Source: Ignavibacteriaceae bacterium (GTDB lineage: Bacteria > Bacteroidota > Ignavibacteria > Ignavibacteriales > Ignavibacteriaceae). From it: a stretch of 17,499 bases of DNA. Below are positions 10,503 to 17,390 of the stretch, in pieces; the first letter of the stretch is position 1; each line of letters starts with the position of its first letter. The notes under the pieces were generated by a model. It had not been told where the DNA came from. It saw only the letters and a list, made by a program, of their open reading frames with translations, and made no database searches. Location of the stretch: positions 1 to 17,499 of the forward strand of contig JACAFA010000296.1 in the NCBI GenBank assembly GCA_013388525.1. The letters run 5' to 3'. The position numbers were made by a program, and so were the translations under genes.

Positions 10503-11891
10503 TTAAGAAACCTTCACAAGTCTTGCTGCAAAAGCTCCATCAGTTTTATGGATATGCGGCAAGGTTTGAATACATCCGTTTTCATCTATCAGTTCATATG
10601 GGAACATTCCCTTTGCACTTTCAAACCGGAAATTTGGATTATCCTGTAAAAACTTTTTAACTATTTCAAAATTTTCTTCCGGTTCAATTGAACAAGTACT
10701 ATAAACTATTATCCCATCGGTTTTTACTAATGTTGCCGCTTTCGACAGTAGTTTTAATTGTGATATATTCAAATTATGAATATCGAAAATATCTTTTTTC
10801 CATTTTATATCGGGCTTTTTGGAAAGAGTTCCGGTTCCCGTACAAGGTGCATCGACGAGAACTCTGTCGAACGGTAAACTTTTATACTCAAGTGCATCGG
10901 CAACAACAACTCTTACACAGTCAACACCAAGTCTTGTCATGTTTTTCTGCAATAACTTTAGCCGGCTTTCAAATCGGTCAATAGCAACAACCTCTCCACG
11001 TGAATGCATCAGAGCAGCAATGTAAGCCGTCTTTCCTCCGGGCGCTGCACACATATCGAGAACACGCTGTCCTTCCTGAACATCCAGAAGTCTGCAGGCT
11101 AATCCGGCACTTTCATCCTGAATGTTAAAATATCCTTTTGTATAATATTCCCAAGCAGTAATGTTTGTTAAATTATGAAGTTTAAAAAACTCAGGGAGAT
11201 AAGTACCCTGATGATATTTTAAATTAACACTTTCAAGTAATGCTTTGAATTCATCAGGTTTGGTTTTAAGAGCATTAATTCTGAGTGTGAGATATGGTTT
11301 TTCATTGTTGGCTGCTAAAAGTTTTTCAGTGTTATCCCGACCGAACCTTGCAAGATATCTCTTAACCATCCAGGATGGATGCGAATAATACGCAGCAAGA
11401 TATCCAACAATATCTTCTTCAGGGTCAGGATATCTGATTGCATTTTTGCTTCTGATTATATTTCTGAGAACAGCATTAACAAGATCAGCAGGCTTTTGCC
11501 CCTGAAGTTTTTTCACAAACTCAACCACTTCATTTACTGCAGCGTAGTCCGGAACTCTGTCTAAAAACAGAATCTGATAAAGCGCCACACGAAGTGCATT
11601 TTTTAAGTTGGGAATAGCTTTTGAAAAAGTTCCTTTGTAAAAACCGTTTAATATCCAGTCAAGTCTGCCCTGCCATCTGACAACTCCGTGAACTATTTCG
11701 TACAACAAAGCTTTATCAGGTCCGCTCATATCAGTGCTCTTCATCTCGTTGTCAAGCATTCTTTCCAGGTAAGCATCAGTTCTGTCTATTCTGTTGAGTA
11801 TTTTAATTGCCAGACCGCGAACTCCCTGGTATAAATTCGTAATTGAGTGAGTTTCAATTTTTATTTCAGCATTGTTCTGTTCCTGATCCAC
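10503..11891 (-). CDS. rsmB: 16S rRNA (cytosine-5)-methyltransferase RsmB
   Basis: 462 residues. RsmB methylates C967 of 16S rRNA with S-adenosylmethionine. The N-terminal NusB-like RNA-binding domain spans about 24-150 (KNALRVALYQILFLDRVPDYAAVNE). The SAM-binding motif I is VLDMCAAPGGKTAY (277-290); DAPCTGTG holds C350, which promotes product release, and YSTCSIEPEEN holds the catalytic C400. The C-terminal GAFAARLVK is typical. The start is GTG at 11891: it overlaps the TAG of the upstream gene by one base (TAGTG), the first in-frame ATG is 45 codons later, inside the NusB-like domain, and a later start would cut that domain. The first 20 residues are a little longer than usual. Confidence 0.93.
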   Translation of the reverse strand: MDQEQNNAEIKIETHSITNLYQGVRGLAIKILNRIDRTDAYLERMLDNEMKSTDMSGPDKALLYEIVHGVVRWQGRLDWILNGFYKGTFSKAIPNLKNALRVALYQILFLDRVPDYAAVNEVVEFVKKLQGQKPADLVNAVLRNIIRSKNAIRYPDPEEDIVGYLAAYYSHPSWMVKRYLARFGRDNTEKLLAANNEKPYLTLRINALKTKPDEFKALLESVNLKYHQGTYLPEFFKLHNLTNITAWEYYTKGYFNIQDESAGLACRLLDVQEGQRVLDMCAAPGGKTAYIAALMHSRGEVVAIDRFESRLKLLQKNMTRLGVDCVRVVVADALEYKSLPFDRVLVDAPCTGTGTLSKKPDIKWKKDIFDIHNLNISQLKLLSKAATLVKTDGIIVYSTCSIEPEENFEIVKKFLQDNPNFRFESAKGMFPYELIDENGCIQTLPHIHKTDGAFAARLVKVS

Positions 11892-13138
11892 TAATAACCT
11901 CTTTTGCTTCTGTCTTCTTTTGTTAAATTAAATATAGTTTCAAAGAGCAATTCATCTTCTTTTGTGAATTCTTTATCCCTTCTTGCAAAAACAGCTTTTG
12001 CCGTTTCAATAGCTTTTGAAAGTTTATATTCCTGCATTGATTCATTTCCTCCCCAGCCAAAAGAAGGAAAATATTTTGGAGGAAAACCTGCACCAAAAAC
12101 ATTACTTGAAAATCCGACAACTGTTCCCGTATTGAACATTGTATTGATTGCAGTCTTTGAATGATCTCCCATAATCAATCCAACAAATTGTTTGCCTGAA
12201 TTAATCCTTTTTCCATTTACCTGAACAGTAATGGAGCCGTAATTATTCTGAAGATCGCTGTTGTTTGTATCAGCCCCAAGATTAATCCAGCTTCCGATAT
12301 ATGAATGTCCGAGAAATCCTGAGTGCTGTTTATTTGTGTAAGGATGAATTATTGAATCTTCAACTTCTCCGCCGACTTTACATATTTTTCCAATACTAAC
12401 ATTAGGATAAATTGTTGCACAACTTTTTATTTTTGATGATTCACCAACATAAAATGGTCCCTGGATAACTGCATTCGGTAATATTGTTACATTTTTCTCA
12501 ATGAAGATTGGTCCGGTTGATGCATCAAGAACAACACCGGGTTTTATTTCAACATCTTTCCCGATGAAAATATTTTTCTTGTTTACAAAGTTTACTCCAG
12601 GAAATTTCTTTTTAGCAGAAGATTTGCCTTTTGTATAAAACTTAAAGTCATTCTGAATTTCTTTTCCATTTGAATAAACAAAGTCCCACAAATAGCTGGC
12701 AGAATTAATTTCAACTTCTTCCGATGGCAGATTCTTAAATAATTCTGTATCGATGACTTCAACCTTGTCTAACGATAAATCTTTAACGGTTTTTGCTGAA
12801 ACTTTCGCCGCAACGACTATCCCTTTAGAAAGAAAAACTTTTTCTTCATTTGATTTTAACTTCAAAATATTTTTAAGGCTTGAAGGAGCGATTATCCTTC
12901 CATTTATTAGGAGATAATCGTCTTTATCGAATAGGTTAACTTTGCATTTATTGTTATCTGCTTTAACAAACGGCTCAAGATAATTCCTGCATTTGAGTAC
13001 AACTTTTTCTTTAGGAAATGAACGGATAATTTTTTCTTTCAGGGTAGTAATTCCACAGACCAAATCAAAAACCGGTCTTGAATAGATAAGTGGTTCAAAA
13101 TTAAGATACTGTTCGTCTTCAAAAATGCAGATTTGCAT
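11891..13138 (-). CDS. GlmU-family protein (putative sugar nucleotidyltransferase with left-handed beta-helix)
   Basis: 415 residues. The N-terminal part (1-150) has LIYSRPVFDLVCGITTLKEK, matching the 'TRPVAdhRhGIhTIrEKW' opening of the Bacteroidota GlmU-family proteins. It lacks the LAAGxGTRM pyrophosphorylase loop of true GlmU. The C-terminal part (about 187-390) is a left-handed beta-helix of hexapeptide repeats (IGKDVEIKPGVVL, IFIEKNVTILPNAVIQG, YVGESSKIKSCATIYPNVSIG) plus an extended loop, HPYTNKQHSGFLGHSYIGSW. True GlmU makes UDP-GlcNAc; this relative may act on nucleotide sugars, but the activity is not established by sequence. It is the first gene of the six-gene run and so should carry its promoter in the upstream gap. 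Only a weak AGAAG lies before the ATG. Confidence 0.82.
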   Translation of the reverse strand: MQICIFEDEQYLNFEPLIYSRPVFDLVCGITTLKEKIIRSFPKEKVVLKCRNYLEPFVKADNNKCKVNLFDKDDYLLINGRIIAPSSLKNILKLKSNEEKVFLSKGIVVAAKVSAKTVKDLSLDKVEVIDTELFKNLPSEEVEINSASYLWDFVYSNGKEIQNDFKFYTKGKSSAKKKFPGVNFVNKKNIFIGKDVEIKPGVVLDASTGPIFIEKNVTILPNAVIQGPFYVGESSKIKSCATIYPNVSIGKICKVGGEVEDSIIHPYTNKQHSGFLGHSYIGSWINLGADTNNSDLQNNYGSITVQVNGKRINSGKQFVGLIMGDHSKTAINTMFNTGTVVGFSSNVFGAGFPPKYFPSFGWGGNESMQEYKLSKAIETAKAVFARRDKEFTKEDELLFETIFNLTKEDRSKRGY

Positions 13139-13210
13139 ATAAACTTCTTTTTATTTTTTAGAAATTTAACACTTTTTGCGTTAAGATTCTCGGAAGAAAT
13201 GTTTGATTAA

Positions 13211-13237
13211 TCCCGTAAGAAACCGGCTTATTCGGGA
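13211..13237. other. bulged hairpin upstream of the GlmU-family gene
   Basis: TCCCGTAAG pairs with CTTA-TT-CGGGA: nine base pairs with a two-base TT bulge and a seven-base loop. There is no T-run on either side, so it is not a standard terminator. It could be a leader structure of the minus-strand operon about 73 bases upstream of its ATG, or chance. Confidence 0.3.
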
Positions 13238-13400
13238 ATAATTTATTGTCTGCAAAAAAGCCACAATTGCCAAAACTTAGTAATCATCAACTAAAGTTAA
13301 CAATAAGACAACTTGATTTTTACATTTATCGGATTAATTTTAAAATTGTAAATAAGGAAAAATTCTGGTGAATAGAGTAACTACAATTGAATTTCTTCCT

Positions 13401-13493
13401 ATGCCCCGCTTTAACTACTACCTCAGAGGGAGAAAACAATCCACAACACCCAACAGGGCACTTCGGATAGCTGCAATATTTTTTATAAGGAGG
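13401..13493 (+). promoter_or_regulatory. GC-rich 5' leader and strong ribosome binding site
   Basis: About half of bases 13401-13474 are G or C, against a much more AT-rich surrounding gap. TGCCC (13402-13406) can pair with GGGCA (13456-13460), enclosing CTCAGAGGG and CCCAACA segments. AAGGAGG (13487-13493) sits five bases before the ATG, the best Shine-Dalgarno sequence in the window. The leader may fold and regulate the secreted-protein gene; I do not recognise a known riboswitch. Confidence 0.35.
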
Positions 13494-13498
13494 AAAAA

Positions 13499-14659
13499 AT
13501 GAAAGTAGCAAAATTCTTTTTAATAGCTTGTTTTTTTATTGAAGTTAATGCACAAACAAGACCTGCAAATCTTGAAATTCCAATTACGGTTTCTGATAAT
13601 TCAAATCCACCTTACAGCTCTATAACATTGTATATTGGACTTGACTCTATTGCTACGGATGGAATTGATCCTTTTCTTGGTGAAGTTGAACTACCATGTT
13701 ACGAGCATTTTTTTATTGAAACTGATTGTCCACCTGTTGATCACTTCGGTGCTGTGATGGTTCTTCCTCCATTTACAGGAATATTAATCTCCTATAAAGA
13801 TTTTCGTAATGGTCATCTGCCATACACTGGTCAAAAGCAACATCAACTTGCATATCAGGCACATTCAACTGCAACAGAAGTTGTTATCCAATGGAATTTT
13901 CCACAGGGTGCTGCAGGTGTACTTCAGGATTTATTCGGTATAATAACTGTACAGATGGAAGGTACCGGTTCATATACTATTCCGCAGCAATACATAAATG
14001 TTTTGACAAGATTTTGGATTTATATGTCATATACCATTGCAATCCCTGTGGAACTTACTTCATTTACTTCAGAATTTTTGCAAGATGAAATTGCTGTGAA
14101 ACTTTGCTGGACTACAGCAACAGAAGCGAATAACTCAGGATTTACCATAGAAAGAATGTCAATCCCAAATTCGAAATCCGAATTTCGAAATTCGAATTGG
14201 ACTGAAATCGGTTTTGTTCCGGGATTTGGCACCTCTACTGAGACTAAAACTTATTCTTTTATTGATGAGAATCTTATTTCAGAAACTTACAAATACCGCC
14301 TCAAGACAATTGATTTTGACGGAAGCTTTGAATACTCCAATGAAATAGAAGTCGAAGTTGATTTTACTCCGATAGAGTTTGTGTTGTATCAGAACTACCC
14401 AAATCCGTTTAATCCTTCTACTAAAATTAAATTTACAATTCCAGACGTAGAGACGCATCGCGATGCGTCTCTACAAATGGTAACATTAAAAGTTTATGAT
14501 GTGCTTGGCAATGAGATCACAACTCTCGTTAACGAAGAAAAACAAACCGGTGTTTATGAGGTTGAGTTCGATGCTCAAACCCTTTCGTCTGGAATATATA
14601 TATACAAACTACAGGCAGGCACTTTTATTCAGACAAAGAAAATGGTTTTAATGCGCTAA
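13499..14659 (+). CDS. secreted protein with type IX secretion sorting domain
   Basis: 386 residues. A Sec signal peptide (1-18: MKVAKF, then a hydrophobic core, cleavage probably after VNA) is followed by a beta-rich domain (about 25-180; SDNSNPPYSSITLYIGLDS, then TDGIDPFLGEVELP) of a type common in Ignavibacteria/Bacteroidota secreted proteins but without a known activity. Residues 183-290 form an Fn3-like module (PVELTSFTSEF ... ATEANNSGFTIER ... YRLKTIDFDGSFEYSNE). Residues 293-386 are the type A sorting domain (LYQNYPNPFNPSTKI, KVYDVLGNE, SGIYIYKLQAG, ending KKMVLMR), which would direct export by the type IX system and surface anchoring or release. An in-frame 28-bp palindrome encodes V317-L325, and a palindrome-rich stretch encodes the loop at 224-233. 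The modules from 183 on are homologous to the truncated gene at 16644-17390. Confidence 0.88.
   Translation: MKVAKFFLIACFFIEVNAQTRPANLEIPITVSDNSNPPYSSITLYIGLDSIATDGIDPFLGEVELPCYEHFFIETDCPPVDHFGAVMVLPPFTGILISYKDFRNGHLPYTGQKQHQLAYQAHSTATEVVIQWNFPQGAAGVLQDLFGIITVQMEGTGSYTIPQQYINVLTRFWIYMSYTIAIPVELTSFTSEFLQDEIAVKLCWTTATEANNSGFTIERMSIPNSKSEFRNSNWTEIGFVPGFGTSTETKTYSFIDENLISETYKYRLKTIDFDGSFEYSNEIEVEVDFTPIEFVLYQNYPNPFNPSTKIKFTIPDVETHRDASLQMVTLKVYDVLGNEITTLVNEEKQTGVYEVEFDAQTLSSGIYIYKLQAGTFIQTKKMVLMR
14169..14198. repeat. nested TTCGAA palindromes inside the Fn3-like module
   Basis: AATTTCGAAATT (14181-14192) and AATTCGAATT (14189-14198) are perfect overlapping palindromes, preceded by another ATTCGAAAT (14169-14177). 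They encode the Asn/Ser/Lys-rich loop between SIP and NWTEIGF, the same loop that carries ATTTGACTT repeats in the other secreted gene. Confidence 0.65.
14447..14474. repeat. perfect 28-bp palindrome inserted in frame in the sorting domain
   Basis: Each half is GTAGAGACGCATCG, read inward from both ends, with no spacer and no mismatch. It codes for VETHRDASL plus one base of the next codon. It sits between KIKFTIPD and the LKVYDVLGNE strand. The inner 26 bases share length, ends and core with the palindrome at 16607-16632. Confidence 0.93.
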
Positions 14660-14710
14660 CGTTAAGAAAAACATTTTCCCAAAAAGTAATTTCTAATAAC
14701 CAAACTATTT

Positions 14711-14740
14711 AAAAATAAAAAAGCCAGATATACTGGCTTT
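14711..14740 (-). terminator. intrinsic terminator of the sigma/bL31 transcription unit
   Basis: Stem AAAGCCAG/CTGGCTTT (14720-14727 with 14733-14740) with a five-base loop. Read on the minus strand the stem is followed by TTTTATTTTT, a good U-tract, 22 bases after the bL31 stop. On the plus strand only a short TTT follows, so termination of the convergent secreted-protein gene would be weaker but possible. Confidence 0.8.
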
Positions 14741-14762
14741 ATCGGTAACCATAAAATCTGAA

Positions 14763-15023
14763 TTATTTTTTGCTGGTTTTTTTCGTTGCATATTTTTTCT
14801 GGAATTTTTCAACTCGACCTGCGGTATCAACCAGCTTCTGTTTGCCTGTAAAAAACGGATGCGATCCACTTGAAATTTCTAATTTTACAAGCGGATAAGT
14901 ATTTCCATCACTCCATTTAATGGTTTCAGAGGATTTCATAGTCGATCTTGTGAGAATTGCAAAATCGCAGGATGGATCCTGAAAAACAATCGGTCTGTAT
15001 TCCGGATGAATGCCTTTTTTCAT
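14763..15023 (-). CDS. rpmE2: 50S ribosomal protein bL31, type B
   Basis: 86 residues, matching bL31 of the zinc-free (type B) kind: [16 protein letters not shown] at the start, [20 protein letters not shown] in the middle and [10 protein letters not shown] near the end, with a basic tail. The single cysteine (DPSCDF) is not part of a CxxC pair, so the zinc ribbon of type A is absent. It is part of the large ribosomal subunit near the central protuberance. AAGGA lies seven bases before the ATG. It sits 100 bases after the anti-sigma-like gene on the same strand and may have its own promoter in that gap; a strong terminator follows. In species with both forms, type B is often induced by zinc shortage; no Zur box was identified here. 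Confidence 0.95.
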   Translation of the reverse strand: MKKGIHPEYRPIVFQDPSCDFAILTRSTMKSSETIKWSDGNTYPLVKLEISSGSHPFFTGKQKLVDTAGRVEKFQKKYATKKTSKK

Positions 15024-15123
15024 CTTTAAATCCTTATTTTTTTAACATTTTCTTCAAATTTGAGGGCTAAATATAGAAAGATTACAAGGAAATAAAAAGA
15101 CGATTTTACGAGAGAATTAAATA

Positions 15124-15900
15124 TTATTTTTGAGTCCTGTTTACTTTCTGCAATGACTGAACCTGGTTCTTCAATTCATTTACAGCTTTTTGCTGTTCTT
15201 CAGTTAACTGGATTTGTCTGAAATTCAATTCATCTTTTGTAATCGATTGTCCGGTTACCATTTCAGGACTTGTTTCCTCAGGAACAGCAGGTTGTGGACT
15301 TTCAGTAACTGACGTAAAAGTTGATTCAACCTCTGAGTAAGTTTCAGCTGCTATCTCTTCTCCTTTTACCGCATCCTTTTCATCAGACAAAATATCAACT
15401 GCATCTGATTTATCTCTTCCGGATATATAATTTTCTTCAGAAGATTTTAGTTCAGAAGATCTCAGTTGACCTTCATTATTTTCTTGTTCAGTTATTGATT
15501 CTTCTTTTTGCAAAGATTTTTGCTTCGAGAGTTCATCCTGTCTCTTTTCTATTTCTTCATACTCAGTAATTACAAAAACATCTTCGCGTACTCTGGGTTC
15601 GATTAAAAAAGGATTATCCATTTCTTCCGGACTGGTATCCACAACCAAAAATATTACCACTGCAGCAGCAGCTAAACCGAGTGAAGGAATAAGTTTTCCC
15701 GGTACAAAAATATTTTCCCAAAAACTTTTCTTTTCCTTTTTTCGAAATTTCCCGACCTGATCATTTTCGTTTTTGGCAGCTACACCTTCAGCGTGAATTT
15801 TTCTCTGAAGATTAGCTTCGAAGTTTGCCGGTGCATTAATCTTCTTTAACCCTTTTAGTGTTTTTATTACTTCTTCATATTTCTTTTCATCGTTTTCCAT
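15124..15900 (-). CDS. membrane-bound anti-sigma-factor-like protein
   Basis: 258 residues. The cytoplasmic N-terminal part (1-60), with TLKGLKKINAPANFEANLQRKI, resembles the start of many Ignavibacteria/Bacteroidota anti-sigma proteins. One membrane helix follows (about 70-88, LIPSLGLAAAAVVIFLVV), then a long Glu/Ser/Thr-rich extracytoplasmic region (90-215) without recognisable fold and a C-terminal Gln/Glu/Lys helix likely to form a coiled coil (218-258). The zinc anti-sigma HxxxCxxC signature is absent. The role is mainly inferred from position: it starts eight bases after the ECF sigma stop, and the AAGGAGTAG that ends the sigma gene supplies its ribosome binding site, which couples the two. 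It probably holds the sigma factor at the membrane. Confidence 0.7.
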   Translation of the reverse strand: MENDEKKYEEVIKTLKGLKKINAPANFEANLQRKIHAEGVAAKNENDQVGKFRKKEKKSFWENIFVPGKLIPSLGLAAAAVVIFLVVDTSPEEMDNPFLIEPRVREDVFVITEYEEIEKRQDELSKQKSLQKEESITEQENNEGQLRSSELKSSEENYISGRDKSDAVDILSDEKDAVKGEEIAAETYSEVESTFTSVTESPQPAVPEETSPEMVTGQSITKDELNFRQIQLTEEQQKAVNELKNQVQSLQKVNRTQK

Positions 15901-15908
15901 TTTATCAA

Positions 15909-16493
15909 CTACTCCTTATAAATACTTTTCAGCAATTTCTGTAATTGTGATCTTCCTCTGTTTATTCTTGATTTTACAGTTCCTTCGTTTACTCCGAGTA
16001 TTTCAGAAATTTCTTCATAGCTTAATCCCTGAATGTCTCTGAGTATCACTGCTTCTCTGTATGTTTCTTTTACTTTCAATAATGCTTTTTGAATTATTTC
16101 ATCTTTAATACCGCTGTCAGTAGCAACATCCGGTCTGTTACTATTATCAGGAAGATCGTATGTTGTATGTTCTTCTCCATAATCACTGATTGAAAAGATA
16201 TTTCTTCTTCGCTGTCGTCTGTATTCTGTTCTTGCCAGGTTGCCTGCAATTGTATAAACCCAGGTTGAAAATTTTGCCACTGAACTGTACGCATCTTTGT
16301 ACCGGTAAACTTTAATCATCGTTTCCTGAACAACATCCGCACAGGATTCATAATCACCCAAAAATCTGAACACAAAATTGGTCAATGGATTTTTATATCT
16401 CTGAACCAGTATATTAAAAGCGTCTTCCGTGTTGTTCTTCTGGAACTCAAGAATCAGCTCTTCATCCGAAAGTTCACGGAGCTTTATATCCAT
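15909..16493 (-). CDS. ECF-type RNA polymerase sigma factor (RpoE-like)
   Basis: 194 residues, the usual size of an ECF sigma factor. Region 2 spans about 24-97 (DAFNILVQRYKNPLTNFVFRF, then DVVQETMIKVYRY and KFSTWVYTIAGNLA), for core polymerase and -10 recognition. Region 4 spans about 135-190 (REAVILRDIQGLSYEEISEILG, then NEGTVKSRINRGR, the helix-turn-helix that reads the -35). The linker (98-130) is acidic and poorly conserved. No region 3 is present, as expected. It is the first gene of the pair with the anti-sigma-like protein. Upstream of it, GAAACA followed 16 bases later by GTATAAA on the minus strand (16511-16533) might be a self-regulated promoter, but the match is weak. Confidence 0.92.
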   Translation of the reverse strand: MDIKLRELSDEELILEFQKNNTEDAFNILVQRYKNPLTNFVFRFLGDYESCADVVQETMIKVYRYKDAYSSVAKFSTWVYTIAGNLARTEYRRQRRRNIFSISDYGEEHTTYDLPDNSNRPDVATDSGIKDEIIQKALLKVKETYREAVILRDIQGLSYEEISEILGVNEGTVKSRINRGRSQLQKLLKSIYKE

Positions 16494-16606
16494 TAATCTG
16501 CTTTTATACCTGTGTTAATTGAATTTTGTTTCAAAATAGACAGTGTCAAATTAACCAAAAAAGTGATTATTGAGAAGAAAAGGATTGATATGAGGATTTG
16601 CAGTAG

Positions 16607-16632
16607 TAGGGACAAGTCACGACTTGTCCCTA
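16607..16632. repeat. 26-bp palindrome between two minus-strand genes
   Basis: Twelve-base arms TAGGGACAAGTC and GACTTGTCCCTA surround AC. It lies 11 bases beyond the stop of the truncated secreted-protein gene. There is no T-run after it on the minus strand, so it is better read as a repeat than as a terminator. Length, ends and core match the in-gene palindrome at 14448-14473. Confidence 0.85.
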
Positions 16633-16825
16633 AATATTATAACCTATTTGAGTAAAATTAATTTCTTAGTATCAACAAAATTATTTGTCGATAATCTGTA
16701 CACATACATTCCACTGGTTAAATTACCAGCGTTAAATTCTACTGAATAACTTCCTGCTTCTCGGTATTCATCAACTAATGTTGCGACTTCATTTCCCAAT
16801 ACATCATAAATTTTTAATATTTGAT

Positions 16826-16853
16826 GACTGCCCACTGGAGACTGCCAACTGAT
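16826..16853. repeat. two tandem 14-bp units inside the sorting domain
   Basis: GACTGCCCACTGGA (16826-16839) is followed directly by GACTGCCAACTGAT (16840-16853). On the coding strand they specify WQSPVGSHQ, between TTKIS and LKIYDVLGNE: the same loop that holds the 28-bp palindrome in the other secreted gene. Confidence 0.75.
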
Positions 16854-17082
16854 TTTTGTAGTTGGATTGAATGGATTGGGATAATTTTGCTCAAGTGAAA
16901 AAGTTGTCGGAGATGTTACTTCAACCTCTACCGCATTCGAGTTTTCAAATGTGCCGTCAAAGTCTATTTGTTTCAATCTATAATTATACTTACCACCGAG
17001 TAAGTTTTTATCTATGAATGAATAAACTTGCGTTTCAGTTGTTGTTCCGTGTCCTTCAACATATCCTATTCTCTCCCAATCC

Positions 17083-17112
17083 ATTTGACTTTTGTCATTT
17101 GATATTTGACTT
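17083..17112. repeat. ATTTGACTT repeats inside the Fn3-like module
   Basis: ATTTGACTT occurs at 17083-17091 and 17104-17112, with a related CATTTGAT between them. They encode the loop SQISNDKSQMD, equivalent to the TTCGAA-rich loop of the secreted gene at 13499. Confidence 0.65.
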
Positions 17113-17390
17113 CGTTCTATATCAAAACCCTGATTGTTAGTTTCTGTTGCTGTTATCCAGCTAAGTTCTACATTGTAATCATTTACGATTGCAGAAAAGG
17201 AAGTTAATTCCACAGGTGTAAAATTGCCCAATGGTCTTTTCCAAACGCCTGCACTAACTATGCCGGCAAATAGGTATGAATCTGATACCATTAAAGAAAT
17301 GGTGTTCGCATTCGGTAAACCATCATTTACTGCACTCCAGCTCGTACCATTATTTGTAGAAAGGAAAATCCCTCCTTCAGGATAACGTAC

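Larger units (their letters stand above)
13139..13498. other. divergent intergenic region with hairpin and GC-rich leader
   Basis: A 360-base gap between the GlmU-family gene (minus) and a secreted-protein gene (plus). It has no credible ORF. Two structures stand out: a bulged hairpin at 13211-13237 and a GC-rich island at about 13401-13474 ahead of a strong ribosome binding site. The rest is AT-rich and I could not assign promoters with confidence. Confidence 0.6.
16644..17390 (-). pseudogene. 3' remnant of a BNR-repeat secreted protein with type IX sorting domain
   Basis: The frame is open from 17390 and ends at TAA. Residues encoded before the first ATG (17291) still read as a BNR/Asp-box beta-propeller unit: VRYPEGGIFLSTNNGTSW, then NDGLPNANTISLMVSDSYLFAG and GVWKRPL. 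So the real protein started much further upstream, and the 215-residue ORF from the ATG is not a natural product: it has no signal peptide. After the propeller unit come an Fn3-like module (PVELTSFSAIV ... GFDIERS ... YRLKQIDFDGTFENSN) and the sorting domain (LEQNYPNPFNPTTKISW, KIYDVLGNEVATLVDE, SGMYVYRLS, KKLILLK). An in-frame TAG at 17391-17393 interrupts the gene exactly where propeller similarity stops. A window-edge or assembly artefact is an alternative. Confidence 0.75.

Noticed and set aside
13326..13511. Cys-rich 61-codon ORF on the minus strand in the intergenic gap
   Set aside because: It overlaps the start and ribosome binding site of the secreted-protein gene and has no Shine-Dalgarno sequence; the cysteines come from the GC-rich leader.
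16544..16549. TTGACA on the minus strand upstream of the ECF sigma gene
   Set aside because: No acceptable -10 hexamer is found 16-18 bases downstream; the best matches have three or fewer consensus bases.
16607..16632. Palindrome as an intrinsic terminator
   Set aside because: No T-run follows on the minus strand, and the element shares length and ends with a palindrome located inside a coding sequence.
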